The notes under the pieces were generated by a model. It had not been told where the DNA came from and did no database searches. It saw only the letters and a list, made by a program, of their open reading frames with translations. A stretch of 64,000 nucleotides of DNA, taken from Myxococcus dinghuensis (GTDB taxonomy: Bacteria > Myxococcota > Myxococcia > Myxococcales > Myxococcaceae). The DNA lies in the NCBI RefSeq assembly GCF_024198235.1, contig NZ_JAKCFB010000028.1:1-64000 (forward strand). The letters are read 5' to 3'. Below, piece after piece: positions 25,327-33,662 of the stretch (within the stretch, counting starts at the first letter, position 1; every line of letters starts with the position of its first letter). A program made the position numbers and the translations under genes.

Positions 25327-26788
25327 GTGTCCTCTCCGTGCTCGGTGTGGACGGAGGCTTGAACGCTCGCGGTGCCGAACCATTTTGGATTCGTTTCCGC
25401 GTGGAGGTCGCGAGGTGCAGCGCCCTCCGGTCGGGGTGACTGACGCGTGGGACGGGGCTCCATGCGAGCGACATGAGAGCAGTGTCGCGACACTGGTGGC
25501 CGGCCTGACGGCGAAGCGGTGCCTGGGTCGGCTTCTTCTTCACGAGCAAGCGGGCACCTTCACGTCCGCGCGCTCAGCGTCTGCGGGAGTGAGCGCTTGG
25601 GTCACGGAGCGAGGCCGCGGATGGACTGGAGTGAGGAAGCGGCCCAGCGCTCGATGGGGATGAATGATGCGCGGGTTCCAAGGAGACGACGCTCCTGGCG
25701 CAGGGTCATCCTCATGATGAGAAGGGGAGGGGAGGGGCGCTGGGGGACAAGCCGGGGAGGGGAGGGGACGGGCGTCGGGTCCTTCCTTGGGTTTCTGCGG
25801 GCGAACTCGGGCGACGCTGTGCTCGGGGCGGAGCGCTTGGGGCGGATGCTTGCTCCCTCCAGACCCGGTCGAGTGAGTGCATATCGCCCGAGCATCCAGT
25901 CGCCCCCCATGCACGAGGGTGTGACGGCTGCGGGTGGCTGCGCGGTGGCCCACGGACGATGCGCGCCTTCATCGGGGACTGCGATGACTCCGTGCGGTTC
26001 GTGGGGCGGTTCATCTGGGAGCGCGCTTCCACCAGGTTCCACATGGAACCCATCGCCGTCCGACCGGGACTGATGGGTGCCGAGGTCGATGGGGAGGTCT
26101 TCGACCCCTCCGTCATCGAAGGGTCGCGCGGTAGCGGTGGGGTCGTGGAGTCCAGTCGCCGAGGGATGCCACCGCACCCATCCGAACAACCGAACTGCCG
26201 GGCGTGGCATCGGCACGGATGCGGGCCCGTGAGCGCGGTTCCATGAGGAGCCGGAGCATGTCCGCCGTCGATTGACGTCGTGCCGCCATGGCGTCGGGGT
26301 CCGACGGTGCGCGACTTCGCGTGCTGGGTGCGGGCGACTCGTGATGGCTGGGGTGCGGCGCATGCGGGCGGCGAGAGGTGCCGGGGTCCATGTGGCCCGT
26401 GGGGCTGGGCGACCTGCCCGGCTTGTGATGGCGAACGGGTGCGGGGTCCGATGTTGGGGACAGGTCCCTCATGCATGAGTTCGAGTCGGGACCTGGAACG
26501 ATTCACCTCGGGGTTGGGGTGGCGCCGCGATGAAGGTGATGCGGGTCTCGTGGTTCTCGGCCCCGAGCCGGGTCGCCGCATGCCGTGTGGGGCGCTCCGA
26601 GTTCGTCCATCCGGCGAAGGCGCAGTCGAAGTGGAGGCCGTGCGGCGACTGACCTCGGGCTGGATTCGCGGCGCCGATGCTCCCTCCGGGTTCCCGTGGG
26701 TGGCGACGGTTGGCTGCCCCCCACGGGTCGCGGTGGCGCCCCAACGGTGGCCACTTCCGCTCCCGACCTCCGGCCTGACGGTGGATGC
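25327..26788. other. non-coding left flank of the parS region
   Basis: About 1.46 kb without a convincing gene; open frames are present in several registers but lack family similarity and good start signals. It holds one near-match to parS, GTTCCACATGGAAC at 26036-26049 (one mismatch). Confidence 0.6.
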
Positions 26789-26802
26789 GTTCCACGTGGA
26801 AC
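26789..26802. repeat. parS: parS site 1
   Basis: Exact match and the outermost one; 364 bp from the next, the largest gap in the array. Confidence 0.85.
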
Positions 26803-27152
26803 GCGCTGATGCCTGGCTGCTGGTTCGCCGGGCATGGCGCCACATCGCGGTGCCACCGCCGACCCTGACCTGGAGGTCCACGAGGGGGGAGGAGACCTGT
26901 TCGTGAGTTTCTCATCGGTGATGCCTCCGCTGAACTCGGACCGGTGTCGCGCGGAGGGCTGCCCCCGGGTTGTGCGGCCACCGACCTCGAACTCGCAGGC
27001 AGGTGCGAAGAGGTCCGCTGGCCGGACCTGCGTTCAGCGTGGAGCGGGTGCCTCCGTGCCGGACCTGCGTGGCGGTGGCTGCGCATCGCGATGCGCTTGC
27101 CGGCTTCCTGTCCGGGGCAGGTGGAAGGAAGGGGGACATGGCTCGCCTCCGC

Positions 27153-27166
27153 GTTCCACGTGGAAC
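27153..27166. repeat. parS: parS site 2
   Basis: Exact match, 111 bp before the next exact site. Confidence 0.88.
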
Positions 27167-27263
27167 GGGCCGACACCTGCGCGCACCTGCATCCGCCGAC
27201 CTCGGACCCATCGCGGGTCGTGTCGATAGCGGGTGGCTGCGAGGCCTCGGGGGCTTCCTCCCG

Positions 27264-27277
27264 GTTCCACGTGGAAC
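27264..27277. repeat. parS: parS site 3
   Basis: Exact match, 127 bp before the next. Confidence 0.88.
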
Positions 27278-27390
27278 CTGTGGATGGGCATGCCGCGAAC
27301 CCAAGTGGCGTCCGACCGCATGTCGGCGCCGCCACCAACCGGAGTCGACCGTGCGGACAGTTGGATGGGCGGCGCGCCGACTCCCGGCGG

Positions 27391-27404
27391 GTTCCACGTG
27401 GAAC
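27391..27404. repeat. parS: parS site 4
   Basis: Exact match, 100 bp before the next. Confidence 0.88.
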
Positions 27405-27490
27405 GGGTCGGTGCTTCCCAAGACAACGGGAGGCGCCGCCACCGGGACCTTCGAACAGGTGCCGGACGGATGCGGGAACTGGGGCTTCGC

Positions 27491-27504
27491 GTTCCACGTG
27501 GAAC
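27491..27504. repeat. parS: parS site 5
   Basis: Exact match; two one-mismatch copies (27630, 27748) lie between it and site 6. Confidence 0.88.
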
Positions 27505-27806
27505 TCGCATCACGGTCCGGGTCCGAGTCCGCGATGCGAGGTGCGGCTCACCGCGTGGCGCGAACCCCTGAAGTGGCTGACCGGTGAGGCCTGATGGCGC
27601 GACCGCGTTCATGCATCTGGAGCGGTCGGGTTCCAGGTGGAACGCGCATCGAGCCCAGACCCTGAGGACTGGGGTGGAGGGAGGCCTCGCGGCACGCATC
27701 CGGCGCCGCCCCGATACCCGCGAAGCACATCGTTCGATGGTCGCCCCGTTCCACGTGGAAGTCGCATCGCGGCACATGAGGATGACGGGATGGAACTCAT
27801 TGATGG

Positions 27807-27820
27807 GTTCCACGTGGAAC
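27807..27820. repeat. parS: parS site 6
   Basis: Exact match, only 59 bp after the near-match at 27748. Confidence 0.88.
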
Positions 27821-27928
27821 AGGAGGTGAGCACGGGACCTGGTCGCCCTGCCTCATGGGGTTCAGTGGATGGGGCTGCGCTGGCTGTTCGTGGGCGAGGC
27901 CGGAAGGCACCGATGTGGTCCGCACCGT

Positions 27929-27942
27929 GTTCCACGTGGAAC
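27929..27942. repeat. parS: parS site 7
   Basis: Exact match; a two-mismatch copy follows 61 bp later at 27990. Confidence 0.88.
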
Positions 27943-28121
27943 CCTGGTCGGGTCCGGACGCCGGCTCTTCGGGGCCCGCCCGCGTGCTCGTTCCATGTGG
28001 AATGCGGAGGCGTGCGCGGTCGATGTCGACGACCTCATCGCCGTGCGGCTTGTCGTTCCAAGAGACCCGTTGCGGCGTTGGCGCAGCGGTCCGCGAAACC
28101 GGGCGGCGAAGCGCACGGGGT

Positions 28122-28135
28122 GTTCCACGTGGAAC
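28122..28135. repeat. parS: parS site 8
   Basis: Exact match, 60 bp before site 9. Confidence 0.88.
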
Positions 28136-28181
28136 GCGGTGAGCCGGCGAAGGTGCCACCACGCGCGGTCGCTGATGGCGC

Positions 28182-28195
28182 GTTCCACGTGGAAC
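28182..28195. repeat. parS: parS site 9
   Basis: Exact match; the next copy (28372) carries one mismatch. Confidence 0.88.
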
Positions 28196-28472
28196 GCGAA
28201 GCCGGATGGCGGTGAGCACATCGCGGCGATGTTGGATGCGCGTGGAGGCGATGCGCGGTGATGGGCGGTGTGCTGGCCGCGTTCCGCGTGGCTGGTGATG
28301 GGGGAGCATCGCGACGGCTGCGGGAGCGCGGCAGGAGGCGATGCGTGGTGGACCTCTAAGTGGCCATCCGCGTTCCACGAGGAACAAGAAGGTGGATGGC
28401 GGCGAGCCCTCCTTGCGATGGCGTGGCCTGGTGCTGAGGTGAAGCGTGCTGGAGGTCAGCGCGGTTCGCCAC

Positions 28473-28486
28473 GTTCCACGTGGAAC
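28473..28486. repeat. parS: parS site 10
   Basis: Exact match; the regular part of the array starts here, with AGGAAGC following the palindrome. Confidence 0.9.
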
Positions 28487-28580
28487 AGGAAGCGGTGATG
28501 CGGTGGTGGTGAGCGCATCCCGGCCTGGGCTGCGAGCGCGACCAGAAAGCGATGAGTGGTGGGGCGTTGAGGGCGTTCGG

Positions 28581-28594
28581 GTTCCACGTGGAAC
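28581..28594. repeat. parS: parS site 11
   Basis: Exact match with a short 75-bp unit behind it. Confidence 0.9.
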
Positions 28595-28655
28595 GTCTCG
28601 CTGGTGGTGCACCGGAGATGAGTGGTGGCGGCGGGAGGTTGGCGTGGCCCTCCGC

Positions 28656-28669
28656 GTTCCACGTGGAAC
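28656..28669. repeat. parS: parS site 12
   Basis: Exact match; starts the first 112-bp type A unit. Confidence 0.9.
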
Positions 28670-28767
28670 AGGAAGCGGTGATGCGGTGGTGGTGAGCGCA
28701 TCGCGGCGATGACGTGGATGAGCGCGGAAGTGAGGCGCAGTGGATGGCGCTGAGGGGGCGTGTTCAC

Positions 28768-28781
28768 GTTCCACGTGGAAC
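28768..28781. repeat. parS: parS site 13
   Basis: Exact match; starts a 93-bp type B unit that lacks four bases relative to later B units. Confidence 0.9.
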
Positions 28782-28860
28782 AGGAAGCAGCGATGCGGTG
28801 GTGGGCGCATCGCGGTGATGACGTGGATGAGCGCGGTAGATGCCGCTGGGGGGACTTGGC

Positions 28861-28874
28861 GTTCCACGTGGAAC
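28861..28874. repeat. parS: parS site 14
   Basis: Exact match; starts a 92-bp type C unit. Confidence 0.9.
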
Positions 28875-28952
28875 AGGAAGCAGCGATGCGGTGGTGGTGA
28901 GCGCATCGCGGCGATGACGTGGTGGAGGCGGGAGGTTGGAGTGGCCCTCCGC

Positions 28953-28966
28953 GTTCCACGTGGAAC
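28953..28966. repeat. parS: parS site 15
   Basis: Exact match; starts the second type A unit (112 bp). Confidence 0.9.
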
Positions 28967-29064
28967 GGGAAGCAGCGATGCGGTGGTGGTGAGCGCATCG
29001 CGGCGATGACGTGGATGAGCGCGGAAGTGAGGCGCAGTGGATGGCGCTGAGGGGGCGTGTTCAC

Positions 29065-29078
29065 GTTCCACGTGGAAC
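29065..29078. repeat. parS: parS site 16
   Basis: Exact match; starts a type B unit of 97 bp. Confidence 0.9.
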
Positions 29079-29161
29079 AGGAAGCAGCGATGCGGTGGTG
29101 GTGGGCGCATCGCGGCGATGACGTGGATGAGCGCGGGTAGATGCCGCTGGGGGGACTTGGC

Positions 29162-29175
29162 GTTCCACGTGGAAC
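29162..29175. repeat. parS: parS site 17
   Basis: Exact match; starts a type C unit of 92 bp. Confidence 0.9.
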
Positions 29176-29253
29176 AGGAAGCGGTGATGCGGTGGTGGTG
29201 AGCGCATCCCGGCGATGACGTGGTGGAGGCGGGAGGTTGGCGTGGCCCTCCGC

Positions 29254-29267
29254 GTTCCACGTGGAAC
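29254..29267. repeat. parS: parS site 18
   Basis: Exact match; starts the B unit of the second near-identical 189-bp B-C block. Confidence 0.9.
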
Positions 29268-29350
29268 AGGAAGCAGCGATGCGGTGGTGGTGAGCGCATC
29301 GCGGCGATGACGTGGATGAGCGCGGGTAGATGCCGCTGGGGGGACTTGGC

Positions 29351-29364
29351 GTTCCACGTGGAAC
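29351..29364. repeat. parS: parS site 19
   Basis: Exact match; starts the last C unit. Confidence 0.9.
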
Positions 29365-29442
29365 AGGAAGCGGTGATGCGGTGGTGGTGAGCGCATCCCG
29401 GCGATGACGTGGTGGAGGCGGGAGGTTGGCGTGGCCCTCCGC

Positions 29443-29456
29443 GTTCCACGTGGAAC
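29443..29456. repeat. parS: parS site 20
   Basis: Exact match; its 109-bp unit begins like A but diverges. Confidence 0.9.
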
Positions 29457-29551
29457 AGGAAGAAGTGATGCGGTGGTGGTTGAGCGCATCGCGGCGATGA
29501 CGTGGATGGGCGCGGAAGCGATGCGTGATGGGGGCTGGCGAGTCCCTCCGC

Positions 29552-29565
29552 GTTCCACGTGGAAC
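29552..29565. repeat. parS: parS site 21
   Basis: Exact match; followed by a one-mismatch copy at 29668. Confidence 0.9.
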
Positions 29566-29776
29566 GCGAACGCGGAGGGACGAAGGACGACGCCAGGCGC
29601 ATCCCGACCACGGTTCCGGTGCGCGGTGGCATCGCGTCGACGATGTGGAGGGGCGCTGGTCCTCCGCGCTCCACGTGGAACAGGAAGCAGTGGTGCGGTG
29701 GTGGTGACCGCATCGCGACCACGACATGGGCGAGCGGCATGACGACAACGAGGTGGAGGCTCGCGCGGCACTCCAC

Positions 29777-29790
29777 GTTCCACGTGGAAC
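29777..29790. repeat. parS: parS site 22
   Basis: Exact match; first member of the 100-bp-period series. Confidence 0.9.
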
Positions 29791-29876
29791 GAGAAGTGGC
29801 GCTGAGCGCATGCCGGTCATGGTTCGTGCGCGTGCCGCGAAGCCGATGCGAGGTGGCTCGCAGTGACGTGCTCCGT

Positions 29877-30076
29877 GTTCCACATGGACCGTGAAGCAGT
29901 GATGCGCACCTCCTGGTCACGGGCTGGGCGGGTGCGGTGATGCGGATGGGTGTCGGTCGTCGCTGAGGTGCTCCGTGTTCCACGTGGACCGTGAAGCAGT
30001 GATGCGCACCTCCTGGTCACGGGCTGGGCGGGTGCGGTGATGCGGATGGGTGTCGGTCGTCGCTGAGGTGCTCCGT
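29877..30076. repeat. two nearly identical 100-bp units with mutated parS
   Basis: 29877-29976 and 29977-30076 differ only at one base of the parS core (CACATG against CACGTG). Both carry GGACC instead of GGAAC at the right end of the site. Confidence 0.85.
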
Positions 30077-30090
30077 GTTCCACGTGGAAC
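30077..30090. repeat. parS: parS site 23
   Basis: Exact match, the last one before parA; the copies at 29877 and 29977, at 100-bp steps, are mutated. Confidence 0.9.
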
Positions 30091-31700
30091 GAGAAGTGGT
30101 GATGCGAACCTCTTGGTCATGGCCTGGGCACGTGCCGCGAAGCCGATACGTGGTGTCCGCTGGTGACGTGCCTCGGGTTCGACGCGGAACGAGAAGTGGC
30201 GCTGCGCATGCCGGTCACGGTCCCGGGTGTCCCGCGAAGCCGATGCGTGGTGGCCGCTGGTGACGTGCCTCGGGTTCGACGCGGAACGAGAAGTGGCGCT
30301 GAGCGCATGCCGGTCACGGTCCGGACGCGTGCCGCGGAGCCGATACGAGATGCCGCTGGTGACGTGCCCGGGTTCCACATGGAACGAGAAGTGGTGACGA
30401 GCACCTCTCAGTCATGGCCTGGGCACGTGCCGCGTGAGGTGCCCCACGTTCGACGCGGACCGCGAAGTGACAGTGCGCGCGTGCCGGTCACGGTCTGGGC
30501 GCGTGCCGCGAAGTCGATGCGTGGTGGGGGGCGGCGCGGTGCTTCGGGTTTGACGCAGAACGCGAAGTGACGGTGAGCGCATGCCAGTCACGATCCGGGG
30601 GCGTTCTGAGAAGTCGATGCGTGGTGGGTGTCAGCGTGGCGCTTCGCGTTCGACGCGGAACGAGCAGTGGCGATGAGCACGTCCTGGGCACGGCCTGGGC
30701 GCGTGCCACGAAGTCGATGCGTGATGGCCGCTGGCGAGGTGCCCCTCGTTCGGCGCGGAACGAGCAGTGGCGATGAGCGCATCCCGGTCTCTGCACGCGT
30801 GGGGATGGGGTGGCTTCAGGGTGATGTGCTCCGGGTTCCATGGGGAACGAGAACTCGGACGCGGGGATGTCGATGGACGCATCTCGGCTCCGGCTTGGGT
30901 GGGCGCGACAGGAAGCCGATGTGAGGTGGCTGTTGGTCAGGTGCTCCGCGTTCAGTGCGGCGCGCGAAGTGGTGATGCGTGCATCCACGGCCATGGCTTG
31001 GGCGCGTGTCGTGAATCCGATGCGCTGTGCATGCCGGTGAGTTCCCCCATGTGGAGCCCGAGCTTGGGTATCGAGGATGGATGACGTCGACGCGGTGAAT
31101 GGGGGGGCATGCGCGTTCCTCATGGAGCGCGAAGCTCCGATGCGGAGATGCGAGTTCCTCGGCCATGCACTTGGGGGCGTGAGGTGATGCCGATCCCCGA
31201 TGTGGAACGAGCGTTGCGATACGGAGTGATGGCGACGCGGACGGCTCGACCGTGGCTGCGGAGTGCGGCGTGAAGTCGTCGCGCGGTCGGTGGTGATGTG
31301 GCCCATCGCGCTCCACGGAGAGCTGGAGTGGAACTCCCGAGGCCTCGAGTTCAGGGCATGAAGAGGACCTGCGCTCGATGAAGGCTCGGGCCCGCGTGCC
31401 CCATGCGGAACGAGATGCTCATGGGGATGGTGTGCCCGCTCCGACCGTGGCGAGGACTCCGCATGAAGTTGCTGAGTAATGGGGGCTGCGCGCTCCGTAT
31501 AGACACGATGACGCTGGTGGAGTGTCTCCCGGTGGTGGCGAGGTTGACGTTGTGGGCTCACCACGGACCATGAAGAGAGAGTCGTCGGACGCTCGTGCTC
31601 AGTGCCGTGCAGCCGCGCCACGGACTGGGTGCGCAACACGCTGTCGATGCGTGGTCGACGCGATGCAGGGACAGGTGCCTCGTTCCACTTGGACCAGGTG
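30091..31700. repeat. decaying continuation of the parS array at about 100-bp spacing
   Basis: The site positions continue in step but with growing divergence. GTTCGACGCGGAAC occurs at 30177, 30274 and 30648; GTTCCACATGGAAC at 30372; GTTCGACGCGGACC at 30448; GTTTGACGCAGAAC at 30548; GTTCGGCGCGGAAC at 30748; GTTCCATGGGGAAC at 30835. More distant traces are near 30950, 31115 and 31682 (GTTCCACTTGGACC). The spacer text (GAGAAGTGG..., GCATGCCGGTCACGGTC...) is also shared between units. No gene is seen. Confidence 0.75.
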
Positions 31701-32802
31701 CTGTGTGGCGTCCGTTGCGTCATGCGGGACACGCAGCAGGGGACTATTGGAGATGAATCGGCATCGCGCTCACCACTCGGAAGCGTCGATGAGGCGTCGA
31801 TGCCCGGTGGATGGTGGAACCTGCTCACCATCACGCGAGAACCAGGTGCAGCGCATCACCGATGCGCGAAGACCAGGAGGAATCGGCGTGTGGTCACAAC
31901 CAATGTGGAGGCGTGGAGTCCGCAGTGCATCCGGAACGCGGACGTGGTCGTCACCCGCGAGCGCTCCCTCACCACCCCATGCATGGATGTGGTCCCACGG
32001 TGCCGATGCCCGGTGGATGGACGTCGACCCGATGACCTCCGCGAGGAGCGAGTAACGAGTTGAATGCCGAGCCCAGCGATGCGTGCCGCTGTCGACCAGG
32101 GGCTCGAGGGCGGAGTCGATGGACGGCGCGGTCATCCATGCCCAGGTCGGCCCCGTCAGTCCGATGGAGATTGCAGCCCGTGGCGCGCACTTCGCCGGCG
32201 CCATGGGAGCTGCTCGCCTCACCAGGTTCCATGTGGAACGCGAAGCCGAGAGGCCCCGCGAAGATGAACGAGTCGTGAGTCATGAACCCGCACCGACCAC
32301 GGGCCCACGGCCTCCGGCGCACGCACATGAACCCGAATGCAACCCGGTGGCGATTGAGAACCCGCCCGTGTGCACGGAAGCGCGGAAGCAAACCCACGTC
32401 GACCACGGAGCCCCTGTTCCTCGTGGAACGCGGACACCCACTCCGCCCACGAACGCACCGTGCGGCCCCGGGGCCACGCGGGGGCGTCTTCCGCCCGATC
32501 CAACCCCGCTCCGCCGACCCGACACCCGGCCGTGACGTCCGCCTCCTTATATAGGGGGCTTCCAGGCACCATACCGGAGGGGTCCGACACGGCCTCGCGG
32601 ACCGCGCGCCTCCCCGCTCGCCCGCCATCCAAGTGCCGTGAATCACTCGGCTTCGTGGGACGAAAACCGGCGCGAAAAGAGTAGCCGAGCAAGGTGTGCC
32701 GTGAATTTGATCCAACACCAAACCGCGTGCTAGCAGCGGGATCAGCGCGCAACCGCGCACCGCATCTCGCGCGGCGCCCCGGCACCTGCCGGGCGAGAGA
32801 GG
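31701..32802. other. non-coding interval before parA with two isolated near-parS sites
   Basis: No credible gene. Two one-mismatch sites remain: GTTCCATGTGGAAC at 32226-32239 and GTTCCTCGTGGAAC at 32416-32429. The last 170 bases contain repeats and a possible promoter for parA, described separately. Confidence 0.6.
32633..32736 (+). promoter_or_regulatory. parA upstream region: direct repeats, inverted repeat and possible promoter
   Basis: GTGCCGTGAAT occurs twice (32633-32643 and 32696-32706). Between them lies the inverted repeat CTCGGCT (32646-32652) with AGCCGAG (32683-32689). A possible promoter has TTGATC at 32707-32712 and an extended -10 TGCTAGCAG at 32728-32736. These are AT-richer than the surroundings, 67-170 bases before the parA start. 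Confidence 0.35.
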
Positions 32803-33603
32803 ATGGGCCTCGTGGGTCGAATCATCTGCATCTCCAACCAGAAGGGCGGCGTGGGCAAGACCACCACCGCCATCAACCTGGCGGCGAGCCTGGCCTCCGC
32901 CGAGCGGCGCACGCTCCTGGTGGACATGGACCCGCAGGGCAACGCCGGCAGCGGCCTGGGCCTCAAGCAGGACAAGCTCCACGGCACCATCTACGACGCG
33001 CTCCTCAACGGCCGCCCCATGAAGGAGCTGTTCCACCCCACGGAGCTGCGCTACCTCCAGGTCGTCCCCGCCACGCCCGACCTCACCGGCGCCGAGGTGG
33101 AGCTGGTCGGCCAGGAGAACCGCGAGTTCCGCCTGCGCGACGCCCTGCGCCCGCTCGCCGCCGAGTTCGACTACATCATCATCGACTGCCCGCCCTCGCT
33201 CGGCCTGCTCACGCTCAACGCGCTGTCCGCCGCGGACTCCGTGCTCATCCCCCTGCAGTGCGAGTACTACGCGCTCGAGGGGCTGTCGCAGCTGACGCAC
33301 ACCATCGACCTGGTGAAGCAGGGCCTCAACCCGGCGCTGAAGATGGAGGGCATCCTGCTCACCATGTTCGACGCGCGCGCCAACATCGCGCACCAGGTCG
33401 TGGAGGAGGTGCGCGGGTTCTTCAAGGACCAGGTCTTCCAGGTCGTCGTCCCGCGCAACGTGCGCCTGTCCGAGTGCCCGTCGTTCGGAAAGCCCATCAT
33501 CCTCTATGACATCAAGTCGAAGGGCTGCGAGAGCTACCTCGCGCTCGGTCGTGAGCTGATGAAGCGCGATACCCCCAAGTCTCCTCGCAGGCGGGTGGCC
33601 TGA
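32803..33603 (+). CDS. parA: chromosome-partitioning ATPase ParA (Soj)
   Basis: A 266-residue ParA-type ATPase that binds DNA non-specifically when ATP-bound and drives ParB-parS complexes apart. The deviant Walker A motif KGGVGKTT is residues 14-21 with its signature Lys14 and Lys19. The switch I region DMDPQGNAGSGLG is 41-53, and Walker B/switch II is YIIIDCPPSLGLLTLNAL (about 125-142). The short N-terminus without an added HTH is typical of chromosomal (type Ib) ParA. GAGAGAGG ends two bases before the ATG. A basic tail (SPRRRVA) closes it. It is the first gene of a parA-parB-bacM operon and lies directly downstream of the parS region. Confidence 0.96.
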   Translation: MGLVGRIICISNQKGGVGKTTTAINLAASLASAERRTLLVDMDPQGNAGSGLGLKQDKLHGTIYDALLNGRPMKELFHPTELRYLQVVPATPDLTGAEVELVGQENREFRLRDALRPLAAEFDYIIIDCPPSLGLLTLNALSAADSVLIPLQCEYYALEGLSQLTHTIDLVKQGLNPALKMEGILLTMFDARANIAHQVVEEVRGFFKDQVFQVVVPRNVRLSECPSFGKPIILYDIKSKGCESYLALGRELMKRDTPKSPRRRVA

Positions 33604-33662
33604 AGCATTCGCGCGCCGCCGAAGGGTCGCCGTGAGCACCCTCGCGGCGCTGGAGTCATCTC

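Larger units (their letters stand above)
28656..29442. repeat. higher-order tandem repeat A-B-C, A-B-C, B-C carrying parS
   Basis: Each unit begins with parS and a common spacer start, then differs in its tail. Type A (112 bp) ends with a GGGGGCGTGTTCAC tail, type B (93-97 bp) with GGGGGGACTTGGC, type C (92 bp) with GTGGCCCTCCGC. The order is A 28656, B 28768, C 28861, A 28953, B 29065, C 29162, B 29254, C 29351. The 189-bp blocks 29065-29253 and 29254-29442 differ at about one base by eye, so the last duplication is recent. Confidence 0.85.
26789..30090. repeat. parS: parS array: 23 exact GTTCCACGTGGAAC sites
   Basis: By eye I count 23 exact copies of the 14-bp palindrome GTTCCACGTGGAAC, the parS sequence of M. 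xanthus, in 3.3 kb of gene-free DNA that ends 2.7 kb before parA. ParB binds such sites and spreads, and ParA moves the complex during chromosome segregation. One-mismatch copies are interspersed at 27630 (C to G), 27748 (last base), 28372 (T to A), 29668 (T to C) and 29977 (A to C). From 28473 to 29552 the spacing is regular, mostly 92-112 bp, and the spacer DNA is itself repeated. The individual sites are listed separately. The high density lets all three minus-strand frames stay open across much of the array, which is a composition effect. Confidence 0.93.

Noticed and set aside
27797-29983. 728-residue open frame on the minus strand through the parS array, with repeated LFHVERGG-type units
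   Set aside because: It is a translation of the parS palindromes and their repeated spacers. The other two minus frames are open in the same place, and no family, signal or ribosome binding site supports a gene.
26789-30090. Regularly spaced repeats that could be taken for a CRISPR array
   Set aside because: The repeat is a 14-bp palindrome equal to parS, spacers are themselves repeated and vary from 45 to over 300 bp, and no cas gene is in the window.
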